Positions 30,954 through 37,559 of a DNA stretch of 41,056 nucleotides are shown in pieces (position 1 is the stretch's first letter; every line of letters starts with the position of its first letter). The translations under genes and the position numbers were made by a program. The stretch is from Pseudomonadota bacterium (lineage in GTDB: Bacteria > Pseudomonadota > Alphaproteobacteria > Caulobacterales > Caulobacteraceae), in NCBI GenBank assembly GCA_023390245.1, contig JAEWDF010000077.1, positions 1 to 41,056 of the forward strand, given 5' to 3'. The notes under the pieces were generated by a model, which did not search any database, was not told the origin of the DNA, and saw nothing but the letters and a program-made list of their open reading frames with translations.

Positions 30954-31625
30954 CGCCCGTTCGACAGCTTCGGCGCCGCGCATCGGAGCGAACAGGGCCC
31001 GCTCGTCGGGCTGGACCTTCAGCGCCGGCTTGAGCCGCCGCAGATAGGCGGCCTGGGGCGTCTCCACCGCGCCGAACCGGCTCAGGTGGTCGGTCATGAA
31101 TTGCGCGTCCAGCAGCGTCCAGCCGCCTCTCCTCAGCCGCGCGACCAGATGCACCAGGGCGACCTTGGAGGCGTCTCGCTCGCGGCTGAACATGCTCTCG
31201 CCGAAGAAGGCGGCGCCCAGCGACACGCCGTAGAGGCCGCCGACCAGCCGCTCGTCCCGCCAGCACTCGACGGAATGGACGAAGCCTTGCGCGAACAGGG
31301 CGGAATACAGCTTGCGGATCGGGGCGTTGATCCAGGTGTCGGCGCGGTCCGGGCCCTGCGCGGCGGCGCAGCCGTCCAGCACGGCCTCGAAGGCGGTGTC
31401 GACGCGGATGTCGAACGGTTCGCCCCGCACCGTGCGGCGCAGGCGGGACGGGACGTGGAAGGCGTCCAGCGGGATGACGCCGCGCTGATCGGGCTCGACG
31501 ATGAAGACCCGCGGGTCGTCGCGCGATTCCGCCATGGGAAACACGCCGCGCGCATAGCAGGCCAGCAGCGCCTCCGGCCCGAAGGCGCCGAATGGGCCGC
31601 TGGCGCTGAAGTCCGGCTCGTTCAT
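30945..31625 (-). CDS. aat: Leucyl/phenylalanyl-tRNA–protein transferase
   Basis: Aat attaches Leu or Phe to the N-terminus of proteins starting with Arg or Lys, making N-degron substrates for ClpAP. The 226-aa protein carries the family signature: LLACYARGVFPMAES, WINAPIRKLYSALFAQGFVHSVECWRDERLVGGLYGVSLGAAFFGESMFSRERDASK in sections of that block, and LLDAQFMTDHLSRFGA. The order and length fit the single-domain GNAT-like fold. It begins 13 nt beyond the accC stop on the same strand and may share its transcript. clpS and clpA are not in the window. Confidence 0.96.
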   Translation of the reverse strand: MNEPDFSASGPFGAFGPEALLACYARGVFPMAESRDDPRVFIVEPDQRGVIPLDAFHVPSRLRRTVRGEPFDIRVDTAFEAVLDGCAAAQGPDRADTWINAPIRKLYSALFAQGFVHSVECWRDERLVGGLYGVSLGAAFFGESMFSRERDASKVALVHLVARLRRGGWTLLDAQFMTDHLSRFGAVETPQAAYLRRLKPALKVQPDERALFAPMRGAEAVERATA

Positions 31626-31638
31626 CCGGCGCCGGCGG

Positions 31639-32991
31639 TCAGGCCTCGCCCTTCTGGCGCTTGGCCCACTTCTCCAGCCAGTGGATGTCGTAGTCGCCTG
31701 ACAGGATGTCCGGCTCGGCCAGCAGGCGCTGGAACAGCGGAATGGTGGTGTCCACGCCGCCGACGACCATTTCGCCCAGCGACCGCTTCAGCCGCGCGAT
31801 GGCTTCTTCGCGGTCACGGCCGTGGACGATCAGCTTGCCGATCAGGCTGTCGTAATAGGGCGGGATCGAATAGCCGGCGTAGATGGCGCTATCCAGCCGC
31901 ACACCCAAGCCGCCCGGGGCGTGGAAGTCCGACACGACGCCCGGCGAGGGGGTGAAGGTCTCCGGGTTCTCGGCGTTGACGCGCACCTCGATGGAATGGC
32001 CTTCGAAGTGGATGTCGTCCTGGGTGAAGCTGAGCGGCAGGCCGGCGGCGATGCGGACCTGTTCGCGCACCAGGTCGACGCCGGTGATGGCTTCGGTCAC
32101 CGGGTGTTCGACCTGCAGGCGGGTGTTCATCTCGATGAAGAAGAACTCGCCGTCCTCCCACAGGAACTCGATGGTGCCGACGCCCAGATAGCCGATGGCC
32201 TTGATCGCATCGACGACGATCTTGCCGATCTTCTCGCGGCCGGCGGCGTCCAGGGCGGGGGAGGGCGCCTCTTCCAGCACCTTCTGGTGACGGCGTTGCA
32301 GCGAGCAGTCACGCTCGCCCAGGTGCACGACGTTGCCGTGGCTGTCGGCGATGACCTGGATCTCGATGTGGCGCGGCTTCTGGAGGTAGCGCTCCATGTA
32401 GACGGCGCCGTTGCCGAAGGCGGCCTTGGCCTCGGACTGGGCCGTCTGGACCGCCTCGACCAGGTCGTCGGCGGTCATGGCCACCTTCATGCCGCGTCCG
32501 CCGCCGCCGGCGGCCGCCTTGACGATCAGCGGGAAGCCGATCGACTTGGACGCCTTGATGGCGGCCTCGACCGTCTCGACCTCGCCGTCGGAGCCGGGGA
32601 CGACGGGGATGCCCGCATCCTTGGCCGTCTGCTTGGCGGTGATCTTGTCGCCCATGATCCGGATGTGGTCCGGCTTGGGGCCGATGAAGGTCATGCCGTG
32701 GGCTTCGATGATCTCGGCGAAGCGGGCGTTCTCCGACAGGAAGCCGTAGCCGGGGTGGATCGCCTGGGCGCCGGTGATCTCGGCCGCCGCGATGATCGAG
32801 GGGATGTTCAGATAGGACTTGGCCGCCGGGGCCGGGCCGATGCAGACGCTCTCGTCCGCCAGTCGCACCCACATGGCGCCGCGATCCGCCTCCGAATGCA
32901 CGGCGACGGTGGAGATGCCCATCTCCTTGCACGCGCGATGGACCCGCAGGGCGATCTCGCCGCGGTTGGCGATGAGGACCTTGGTGAACAT
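31639..32991 (-). CDS. accC: Acetyl-CoA carboxylase, biotin carboxylase subunit
   Basis: AccC carboxylates biotin on AccB using ATP and bicarbonate, the first step of fatty-acid synthesis. The 450-aa protein has VLIANRGEIALRVHRACKE, the glycine-rich ATP loop AAAGGGGRGMKVA, HIEIQVIADSHGNVVHLGERDCSLQRRHQKVLEEAPSP, EMNTRLQVEHPVTE with catalytic Glu/Arg residues, and the C-terminal HAPGGLGVRLDS. It starts 4 nt after the accB stop, the usual order. The transcript likely begins at aroQ. Confidence 0.97.
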   Translation of the reverse strand: MFTKVLIANRGEIALRVHRACKEMGISTVAVHSEADRGAMWVRLADESVCIGPAPAAKSYLNIPSIIAAAEITGAQAIHPGYGFLSENARFAEIIEAHGMTFIGPKPDHIRIMGDKITAKQTAKDAGIPVVPGSDGEVETVEAAIKASKSIGFPLIVKAAAGGGGRGMKVAMTADDLVEAVQTAQSEAKAAFGNGAVYMERYLQKPRHIEIQVIADSHGNVVHLGERDCSLQRRHQKVLEEAPSPALDAAGREKIGKIVVDAIKAIGYLGVGTIEFLWEDGEFFFIEMNTRLQVEHPVTEAITGVDLVREQVRIAAGLPLSFTQDDIHFEGHSIEVRVNAENPETFTPSPGVVSDFHAPGGLGVRLDSAIYAGYSIPPYYDSLIGKLIVHGRDREEAIARLKRSLGEMVVGGVDTTIPLFQRLLAEPDILSGDYDIHWLEKWAKRQKGEA

Positions 32992-32995
32992 CGGA

Positions 32996-33484
32996 TCAGG
33001 CTTCCAGCAGGACCAGCGGTTCGCCGAATTCGACCGGCTGGGCGTCGCCGACCAGCACCTCCGCCACCACGCCGTCGCGCGGCGCCTGGATCGGGTTCAT
33101 GGTCTTCATGGCCTCGACGATCAGCAGGGTCTGGCCCTTCTTGACCTTGTCGCCCGGCTGAACGAACGGGGGGGCCTCGGGCGACGCCTGCAGATAGGCG
33201 GTGCCGACCATCGGCGACTTCACCTCTTCCCCTGCGCGGGCGACGATGGCCGCCGGGTCGCTGACCATGGCGGGCGCGCTCGGGGCCGGCGGCGCGACCG
33301 GTGCGGCCGGGGCGGGCGCCGGCGCATAGTGGACCGGGGCGGCGGCCACGGCGACTTCACGCTTCACCTTGATCTTCAGGTCGCCGCGCTCGACCTCGAC
33401 CTCGGTCAGGTCGGTGTCGTTCAGGATGTCGGCCAGTTGCCGCACCAGGGACGCGTCGATCTCGTGCTTCTTGTCGTCGGCCAT
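32996..33484 (-). CDS. accB: Acetyl-CoA carboxylase, biotin carboxyl carrier protein
   Basis: AccB (162 aa) carries covalently bound biotin between AccC and the carboxyltransferase. It has an N-terminal segment (DASLVRQLADILNDTDLTEVEVERGDLKIKV in part), an Ala/Pro-rich mobile linker, and the C-terminal biotinyl domain with MVGTAYLQASPEAPPFV (thumb region) and the biotinylation site VEAMKTMNPI. It lies between aroQ (45 nt upstream) and accC (4 nt downstream). Confidence 0.97.
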   Translation of the reverse strand: MADDKKHEIDASLVRQLADILNDTDLTEVEVERGDLKIKVKREVAVAAAPVHYAPAPAPAAPVAPPAPSAPAMVSDPAAIVARAGEEVKSPMVGTAYLQASPEAPPFVQPGDKVKKGQTLLIVEAMKTMNPIQAPRDGVVAEVLVGDAQPVEFGEPLVLLEA

Positions 33485-33529
33485 TGGGTTTGCGCCTTGT
33501 CTTTCGTCTTGTTCTCGAACGGGGCGCGC

Positions 33530-33976
33530 TCAGGCGCGTTCCCGAATGCGGGTCAGGGCCGCCTGGACGGCCAGTTCATAGCCGGCCGCGCCGAAGCCGG
33601 CGATCACGCCGGTCGCCGCGGACGACACGTAGGAATGATGCCGGAACGCCTCGCGCGTCGCCGGGTTGGACAGGTGAAGTTCGATCACCGGGATCGACAG
33701 CGTCTTCAGCGCATCGTGCAGGGCCACCGAGGTGTGGCCATAGGCCGCCGGATTGATGATCAGGGCCGACGCTGTCTCGCGCGCCTCCTGAATCCAGTCG
33801 ACCAGCACGCCCTCATGGTTCGATTGCCGGAACACGACGGTCGCCGCGCCGGCCGCCTTCACGCAGCGCGCCTCGATGTCCGCCAGGGTCTCGCGGCCAT
33901 AGATGTCCGGCTCCCGAACCCCGAGCAGGTTCAGATTGGGGCCGTTCAGCACGTGGATGACGGGGGTTTCGGGCAT
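33530..33976 (-). CDS. aroQ: 3-dehydroquinate dehydratase, type II
   Basis: The type II dehydroquinase converts 3-dehydroquinate to 3-dehydroshikimate as a dodecamer. The ~148-aa protein contains IHVLNGPNLNLLGVREPDIYG with the catalytic Tyr, FRQSNHEGVLVDWI (Arg and His), IINPAAYGHTSVALHDAL and the HLSNPATREAFRHHSY segment with the active-site His. The ATG at 33976 is chosen by fit to the family N-terminus; longer in-frame starts exist. Its location directly upstream of accB-accC is a common proteobacterial arrangement. Confidence 0.96.
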   Translation of the reverse strand: MPETPVIHVLNGPNLNLLGVREPDIYGRETLADIEARCVKAAGAATVVFRQSNHEGVLVDWIQEARETASALIINPAAYGHTSVALHDALKTLSIPVIELHLSNPATREAFRHHSYVSSAATGVIAGFGAAGYELAVQAALTRIRERA

Positions 33977-34138
33977 GGGCTCCGGAATCGGCGGCCTTTC
34001 AGCGACGCAAGAGCGGCCTTTTACCGGAGCCGGAGCCGGGGTCAAACCGTCTGACCCAGGAAGTTGACGCCGGGTCGCCCGGCTGGCGAACCGGCGTCCC
34101 AGCCTCTATGTCCGTCATGACAGCCACGGGAGCCCGCC

Positions 34139-34339
34139 TTGCACCACATCCAGCTGAACGGAGAGCCGCGTCAGGTCGCCGCCGCCACCATCCTGGCGCT
34201 GGTGGAGGAACTGTCGCTGGATCCTCGCAAGGTGGCGGTCGAACGCAATCTGGAGATAGTGCCCAAGTCCCTGCATGGCTCGACGCCGGTGGCCGAGGGC
34301 GACCGCATCGAACTGGTCCAGTTCGTCGGCGGCGGCTGA
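34139..34339 (+). CDS. thiS: Sulfur carrier protein ThiS
   Basis: This 66-aa ubiquitin-fold protein delivers sulfur as a C-terminal thiocarboxylate for thiazole formation. It starts at a TTG with GGGAG before it and reads HHIQLNGEPRQV, LALVEELSLDPRKVAVERNLEIVPKS, and ends FVGGG, so the required C-terminal Gly-Gly is present. No in-frame ATG or GTG fits. It is 62 nt upstream of thiG. thiF, thiO/thiH and thiE are not in the window. Confidence 0.93.
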   Translation: MHHIQLNGEPRQVAAATILALVEELSLDPRKVAVERNLEIVPKSLHGSTPVAEGDRIELVQFVGGG

Positions 34340-34401
34340 TCCCGATCAAATGCGCCGACAGCGCCTTTTCCTGAGCCGCGTGGAGGATTAGGTCAGCATC
34401 C

Positions 34402-35190
34402 ATGACCGACATCGCCCCCGCTTCCGAAACCTGGTCCGTCGCCGGCCGCGCCTTCACCTCGCGCCTGATCGTGGGCACGGGGAAATACGCCGACTACGCC
34501 CAGAACGCCGCCGCCGCCGAGGCCGCCGGGGCCGAGATCGTCACCGTGGCGGTGCGTCGGGTGAACCTGTCGGACCCGTCCCAGCCGATGCTGGTGGACT
34601 ATGTGAAGCCTGATCGCTTCACCTTCCTGCCCAACACCGCCGGCTGCTTCACCGGCGAGGACGCGGTGCGCACCTTGCGCCTGGCGCGCGAGGCCGGCGG
34701 CTGGAACCTGGTGAAGCTGGAGGTGCTGTCCAACACGGCGCACCTCTATCCCGACATGGTCGAGACGTTGCGGGCGCTGGACCTGCTGATCAAGGACGGC
34801 TTCGACGTCATGGTCTATTGCACCGACGACGTGGTCATGGCCAAGCGGCTGGAAGACGCCGGCGCCGCCGCCATCATGCCCGCCGCCGCGCCGATCGGTT
34901 CGGGTCTCGGCATCCAGAACGAGGTCAATGTCCGCCTGATCGTCGAACAGGCCAAGGTGCCGGTGCTGGTCGACGCCGGGGTCGGCACGGCTTCGGACGC
35001 GACGCGGGCGATGGAACTGGGTTGCGACGCCGTGCTGATGAACACCGCCATCGCCGGCGCCCAGGACCCCATCCGCATGGCCCGCGCGATGAAGCACGCC
35101 GTCATCGCGGGGCGGGACGCTTATCTGGCCGGGCGGATGCCGAAGCGGATGTACGCCGATCCGTCGTCGCCGCTGGCGGGGCTGATCTAA
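34402..35190 (+). CDS. thiG: Thiazole synthase ThiG
   Basis: ThiG condenses deoxyxylulose phosphate, dehydroglycine and the ThiS thiocarboxylate to the thiazole of thiamine. The 262-aa TIM-barrel protein has LIVGTGKYADY, TVAVRRVNL, LPNTAGCFTGEDAVRTLRLARE, the Schiff-base Lys in WNLVKLEVL, MPAAAPIGSGLGI and VLVDAGVGTASDATRAMELGCDAVLMNTAIAGA. The product ends immediately before repeat copy B, which fills the whole gap to the DsbA-like gene. Confidence 0.97.
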   Translation: MTDIAPASETWSVAGRAFTSRLIVGTGKYADYAQNAAAAEAAGAEIVTVAVRRVNLSDPSQPMLVDYVKPDRFTFLPNTAGCFTGEDAVRTLRLAREAGGWNLVKLEVLSNTAHLYPDMVETLRALDLLIKDGFDVMVYCTDDVVMAKRLEDAGAAAIMPAAAPIGSGLGIQNEVNVRLIVEQAKVPVLVDAGVGTASDATRAMELGCDAVLMNTAIAGAQDPIRMARAMKHAVIAGRDAYLAGRMPKRMYADPSSPLAGLI

Positions 35191-35308
35191 GAGCCCCTCC
35201 GTCCCTCCGCTTCGCTCCGGGCCACCTCCCCATTGCATGGGGAGGAGACAAGCGCTCGACTCGTCTCCTCCCCACATCGGAGGGGGACCGCGAAGCGGTG
35301 GAGGGCTC
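35191..35308. repeat. Structured intergenic repeat, copy B (opposite orientation to copy A)
   Basis: This 118-nt element exactly fills the space between the thiG stop and the stop of the DsbA-like gene. Its reverse complement aligns with copy A at 21507-21631 over the whole length, with scattered differences. It shares the ACCGCGAAGCGGT hairpin (35287-35299), the CTCCTCCCC hairpins (e.g. a 9-bp stem at 35225-35245 with a 3-nt loop), the GACGAGTCGAGCGCTTGTC-type centre and the GGAGCGAAGCGGAGGGACGG tail. Termini GAGCCC and GGGCTC are inverted. Confidence 0.85.
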
Positions 35309-36078
35309 TACCGCTTCGCCGCCTCGATCAGGCGGCCGATCTCGGCGGGATCGATGCTCGGGCTGGCCTTGCCGTTGACGAAGAAGGTCGGGGTGCCCTG
35401 GAGGCGCAGGGCGGCCGCCGTGGTGTGGATGTCGGCGATGTGGCGCGTGGTGTCGTTTGAGCCGATGGAGGCCTTGGCGCGGGTCATGTCGACGCCGTTG
35501 TCGTCCAGGATGCGGTCCACCGCTTCCATGGTCAGGGCGGGCTCGTTCATCAGGGCGTCGTAGACGGCCAGATACTTGCCCTGCTGGTGGGCGGCCAGGG
35601 CCGCGCGGGCGGCGTACTGCGATGTCACGTCGTCGCCGCGGTCCAGGATGGGCCAGTCCTTGAAGACGAAGCGGACCTCGGGATGCGCCGCCATCAGGGC
35701 GCGGTAGTCATGGGCCACGGCCTTGCAGCCAGGGCAACGGAAGTCGAAGAATTCGATCACCGTCACCTTGGCGTCGGCCGGACCGAAGGCGGGATCGCGC
35801 GCGTCCGGCGCCAGCAGGGCGGCGTTGGCGGTCGCCAGCTGATTGGTCTGCTCCACCCGCGACTGAGCGTCCTTGTTCTGCAGCGCCAGGCTGGTCTCCT
35901 GCAGCACCTCCGGATGGGCCAGCAGATAGGCGCGCACACCCGGCCCGCCGGTGAAATAGGGGATGGCGGCCAGCACCAGCGCCACGGCCGACACGCCCAG
36001 GGCGGCGTAGCCCGCGCGCGCTCCGGTCAGCAGGGGCTGGCGGCGGGGGGCGTCGGTCGCGGGCGTCTCGTCGGTCAT
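35308..36078 (-). CDS. Membrane-anchored DsbA-family thioredoxin-fold protein
   Basis: This 256-aa protein has a short cytoplasmic N-tail, one membrane anchor (YAALGVSAVALVLAAIPYF, ~residues 25-45) and a periplasmic DsbA-like domain. The active site is FFDFRCPGCKAV (CPGC), followed by the helical insert and the cis-Pro loop LQGTPTFFVNG. It is probably a disulfide oxidase, isomerase or reductase partner for exported proteins, of the DsbA/ScsC type. It is the last of the rne-M48-DsbA series, with 27 nt to the M48 gene. A DsbB partner is not visible. Confidence 0.9.
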   Translation of the reverse strand: MTDETPATDAPRRQPLLTGARAGYAALGVSAVALVLAAIPYFTGGPGVRAYLLAHPEVLQETSLALQNKDAQSRVEQTNQLATANAALLAPDARDPAFGPADAKVTVIEFFDFRCPGCKAVAHDYRALMAAHPEVRFVFKDWPILDRGDDVTSQYAARAALAAHQQGKYLAVYDALMNEPALTMEAVDRILDDNGVDMTRAKASIGSNDTTRHIADIHTTAAALRLQGTPTFFVNGKASPSIDPAEIGRLIEAAKR

Positions 36079-36105
36079 GAAGGTGTCTCTGCGAAAAGGG
36101 GAAGG

Positions 36106-37500
36106 TCAGTTGGGCTGGGCGTTGCGGGCGGCGTCGCGCCGGTCCAGGTCGGCCAGGTCGTCGTTCGTGGCGCCTGACGCCAGGACGATGTCCACTGCTC
36201 GGCGCCATTCGTTCGAGCCGGGGTCCAGCATGCTGCGGGCGCGCAGGGCGAACTGGGTGGCCTGGTCCTCTCGCCCGGCGGCGAAATAGTATTCCGCCGA
36301 GGCCAGCCGCGCTTCGCCCTCCATGCCTTTCGAGGCGTAGGCCTGGGCCAGCAGCCGCCAGGCCATGGTGTTGTCGCCTTCATAGGCGGTGGCGCGCTTC
36401 AGCTGGTCGATCGCCTCGTCCAGTTGCGCCGGGTCGCGGGTTTCGAGCAGGGCGTGGCCCAGGTTGACGCGCAGCAGGGCGGCGTCGGGCTTCAGCCGGA
36501 TCGCTTCGCGGTGCGCCTCAACCGCCTCGGCCGGGCGGCCTTCCTCGAAATAGATCTGGCCCTTCAGTTCCTGGAAGTAGGGGTTGTCGGGCTGTTCGGC
36601 GATCAGGGCGTCGACGGCGGTCAGGGCGCGGTCCGTTTCTCCGTTGCGGTACCAGGCGATGGCGCGGGCGTAGCGGCCGGGCAGGGAGTCGTCGCTGGAC
36701 GGATAGGCGCGCAGCGTCGCATTGGGCGCGTCCATGAAGGCGTGGATCTTGGCCAGGACCAGGGCGTGCTGGGCCATGCGCTCGGGGCTGTCGCGCTCGC
36801 CGTAGTGGGGCTGGTCGGCGACGAAGCGCCGCAGCGACTCGATCCGTTGCGACGACAGCGGGTGGCTGCGGAAATAGGGATAGCGGCGGGCGTCGGAGAA
36901 GACCTCCTGCGCGCGGAAGTTCTCGAAAAAGTCCACCAGGCCCTTGCCCGACAGGCCGGCCCGCTCCATCGCCCGCGCCCCGGTCAGGTCGGCCTCGCCC
37001 TCCTGGCTCTGCATATAGTGCAGGGCGCCCAGCGTGCCGAAATAGCCGCTGGAGCCCAGCAAGGCCACGCCTGCGTCGGGCGCGCCGGCGGCGATGGCCA
37101 GGGCGCCCAGGGCCATCGACATGATCATCGGCGGACGGGCGGCGCTCTGCGCCCCGTCGCGCAGGGTGTGGCGGTTCTTGATGTGCCCCGCCTCGTGCGC
37201 CATCACGCCCAGCAGTTCGCCGGGCGTCTTGGTGCGCAGGATCAGGCCGGTGTTGATCCCCATCAGCCGGCCCGGCGTGGCGAAGGCGTTCAGTTCCGGG
37301 TCGTTGATCAGCAGCACCTCGATGTCGCCGGGGTTCAGGCCCATCGAGGTGAACACCGGATCGGCCCAGCCCCGGATGATCCCCTCGATCTCGGTGTCGC
37401 GGATCACGCTCTGGGCGGAGGCGGGGGCGGCCCCGAACAGGGCCAGCCCCGCCGTCGCGGCGGCCAGGAGACGGGCAGCGGACCGGGGAAGCCAGGTCAT
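36106..37500 (-). CDS. M48 family metalloprotease with TPR repeats (BepA-like)
   Basis: This ~464-aa exported protein has a signal peptide (LLAAATAGLALFGAAPASAQS). The zinc protease domain carries HEAGH at ~102-106 and a further Glu ligand in EGEADLTGARAMERAGL. Then follow TPR-like helical repeats (RALTAVDALIAEQPDNPYFQELKGQIYFEEG, and AVEAHREAIRLKPDAALLRVNLGHALLE in sections). The architecture matches BepA/YfgC, a periplasmic protease-chaperone that acts on outer-membrane assembly. The start at 37500 is supported by GGAG. It lies 59 nt downstream of rne. Confidence 0.92.
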   Translation of the reverse strand: MTWLPRSAARLLAAATAGLALFGAAPASAQSVIRDTEIEGIIRGWADPVFTSMGLNPGDIEVLLINDPELNAFATPGRLMGINTGLILRTKTPGELLGVMAHEAGHIKNRHTLRDGAQSAARPPMIMSMALGALAIAAGAPDAGVALLGSSGYFGTLGALHYMQSQEGEADLTGARAMERAGLSGKGLVDFFENFRAQEVFSDARRYPYFRSHPLSSQRIESLRRFVADQPHYGERDSPERMAQHALVLAKIHAFMDAPNATLRAYPSSDDSLPGRYARAIAWYRNGETDRALTAVDALIAEQPDNPYFQELKGQIYFEEGRPAEAVEAHREAIRLKPDAALLRVNLGHALLETRDPAQLDEAIDQLKRATAYEGDNTMAWRLLAQAYASKGMEGEARLASAEYYFAAGREDQATQFALRARSMLDPGSNEWRRAVDIVLASGATNDDLADLDRRDAARNAQPN

Positions 37501-37559
37501 GGCGTACTCCACACAGCGATCGACCCCCGCCAGCATCCTGACAGTCTAATCGTGACCGA

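Noticed and set aside
34046..34138. TPP riboswitch ahead of thiS-thiG
   Set aside because: I looked for the conserved CTGAGA and ACCTGA core elements and did not find them in the ~90 nt upstream; regulation of this pair remains unknown.
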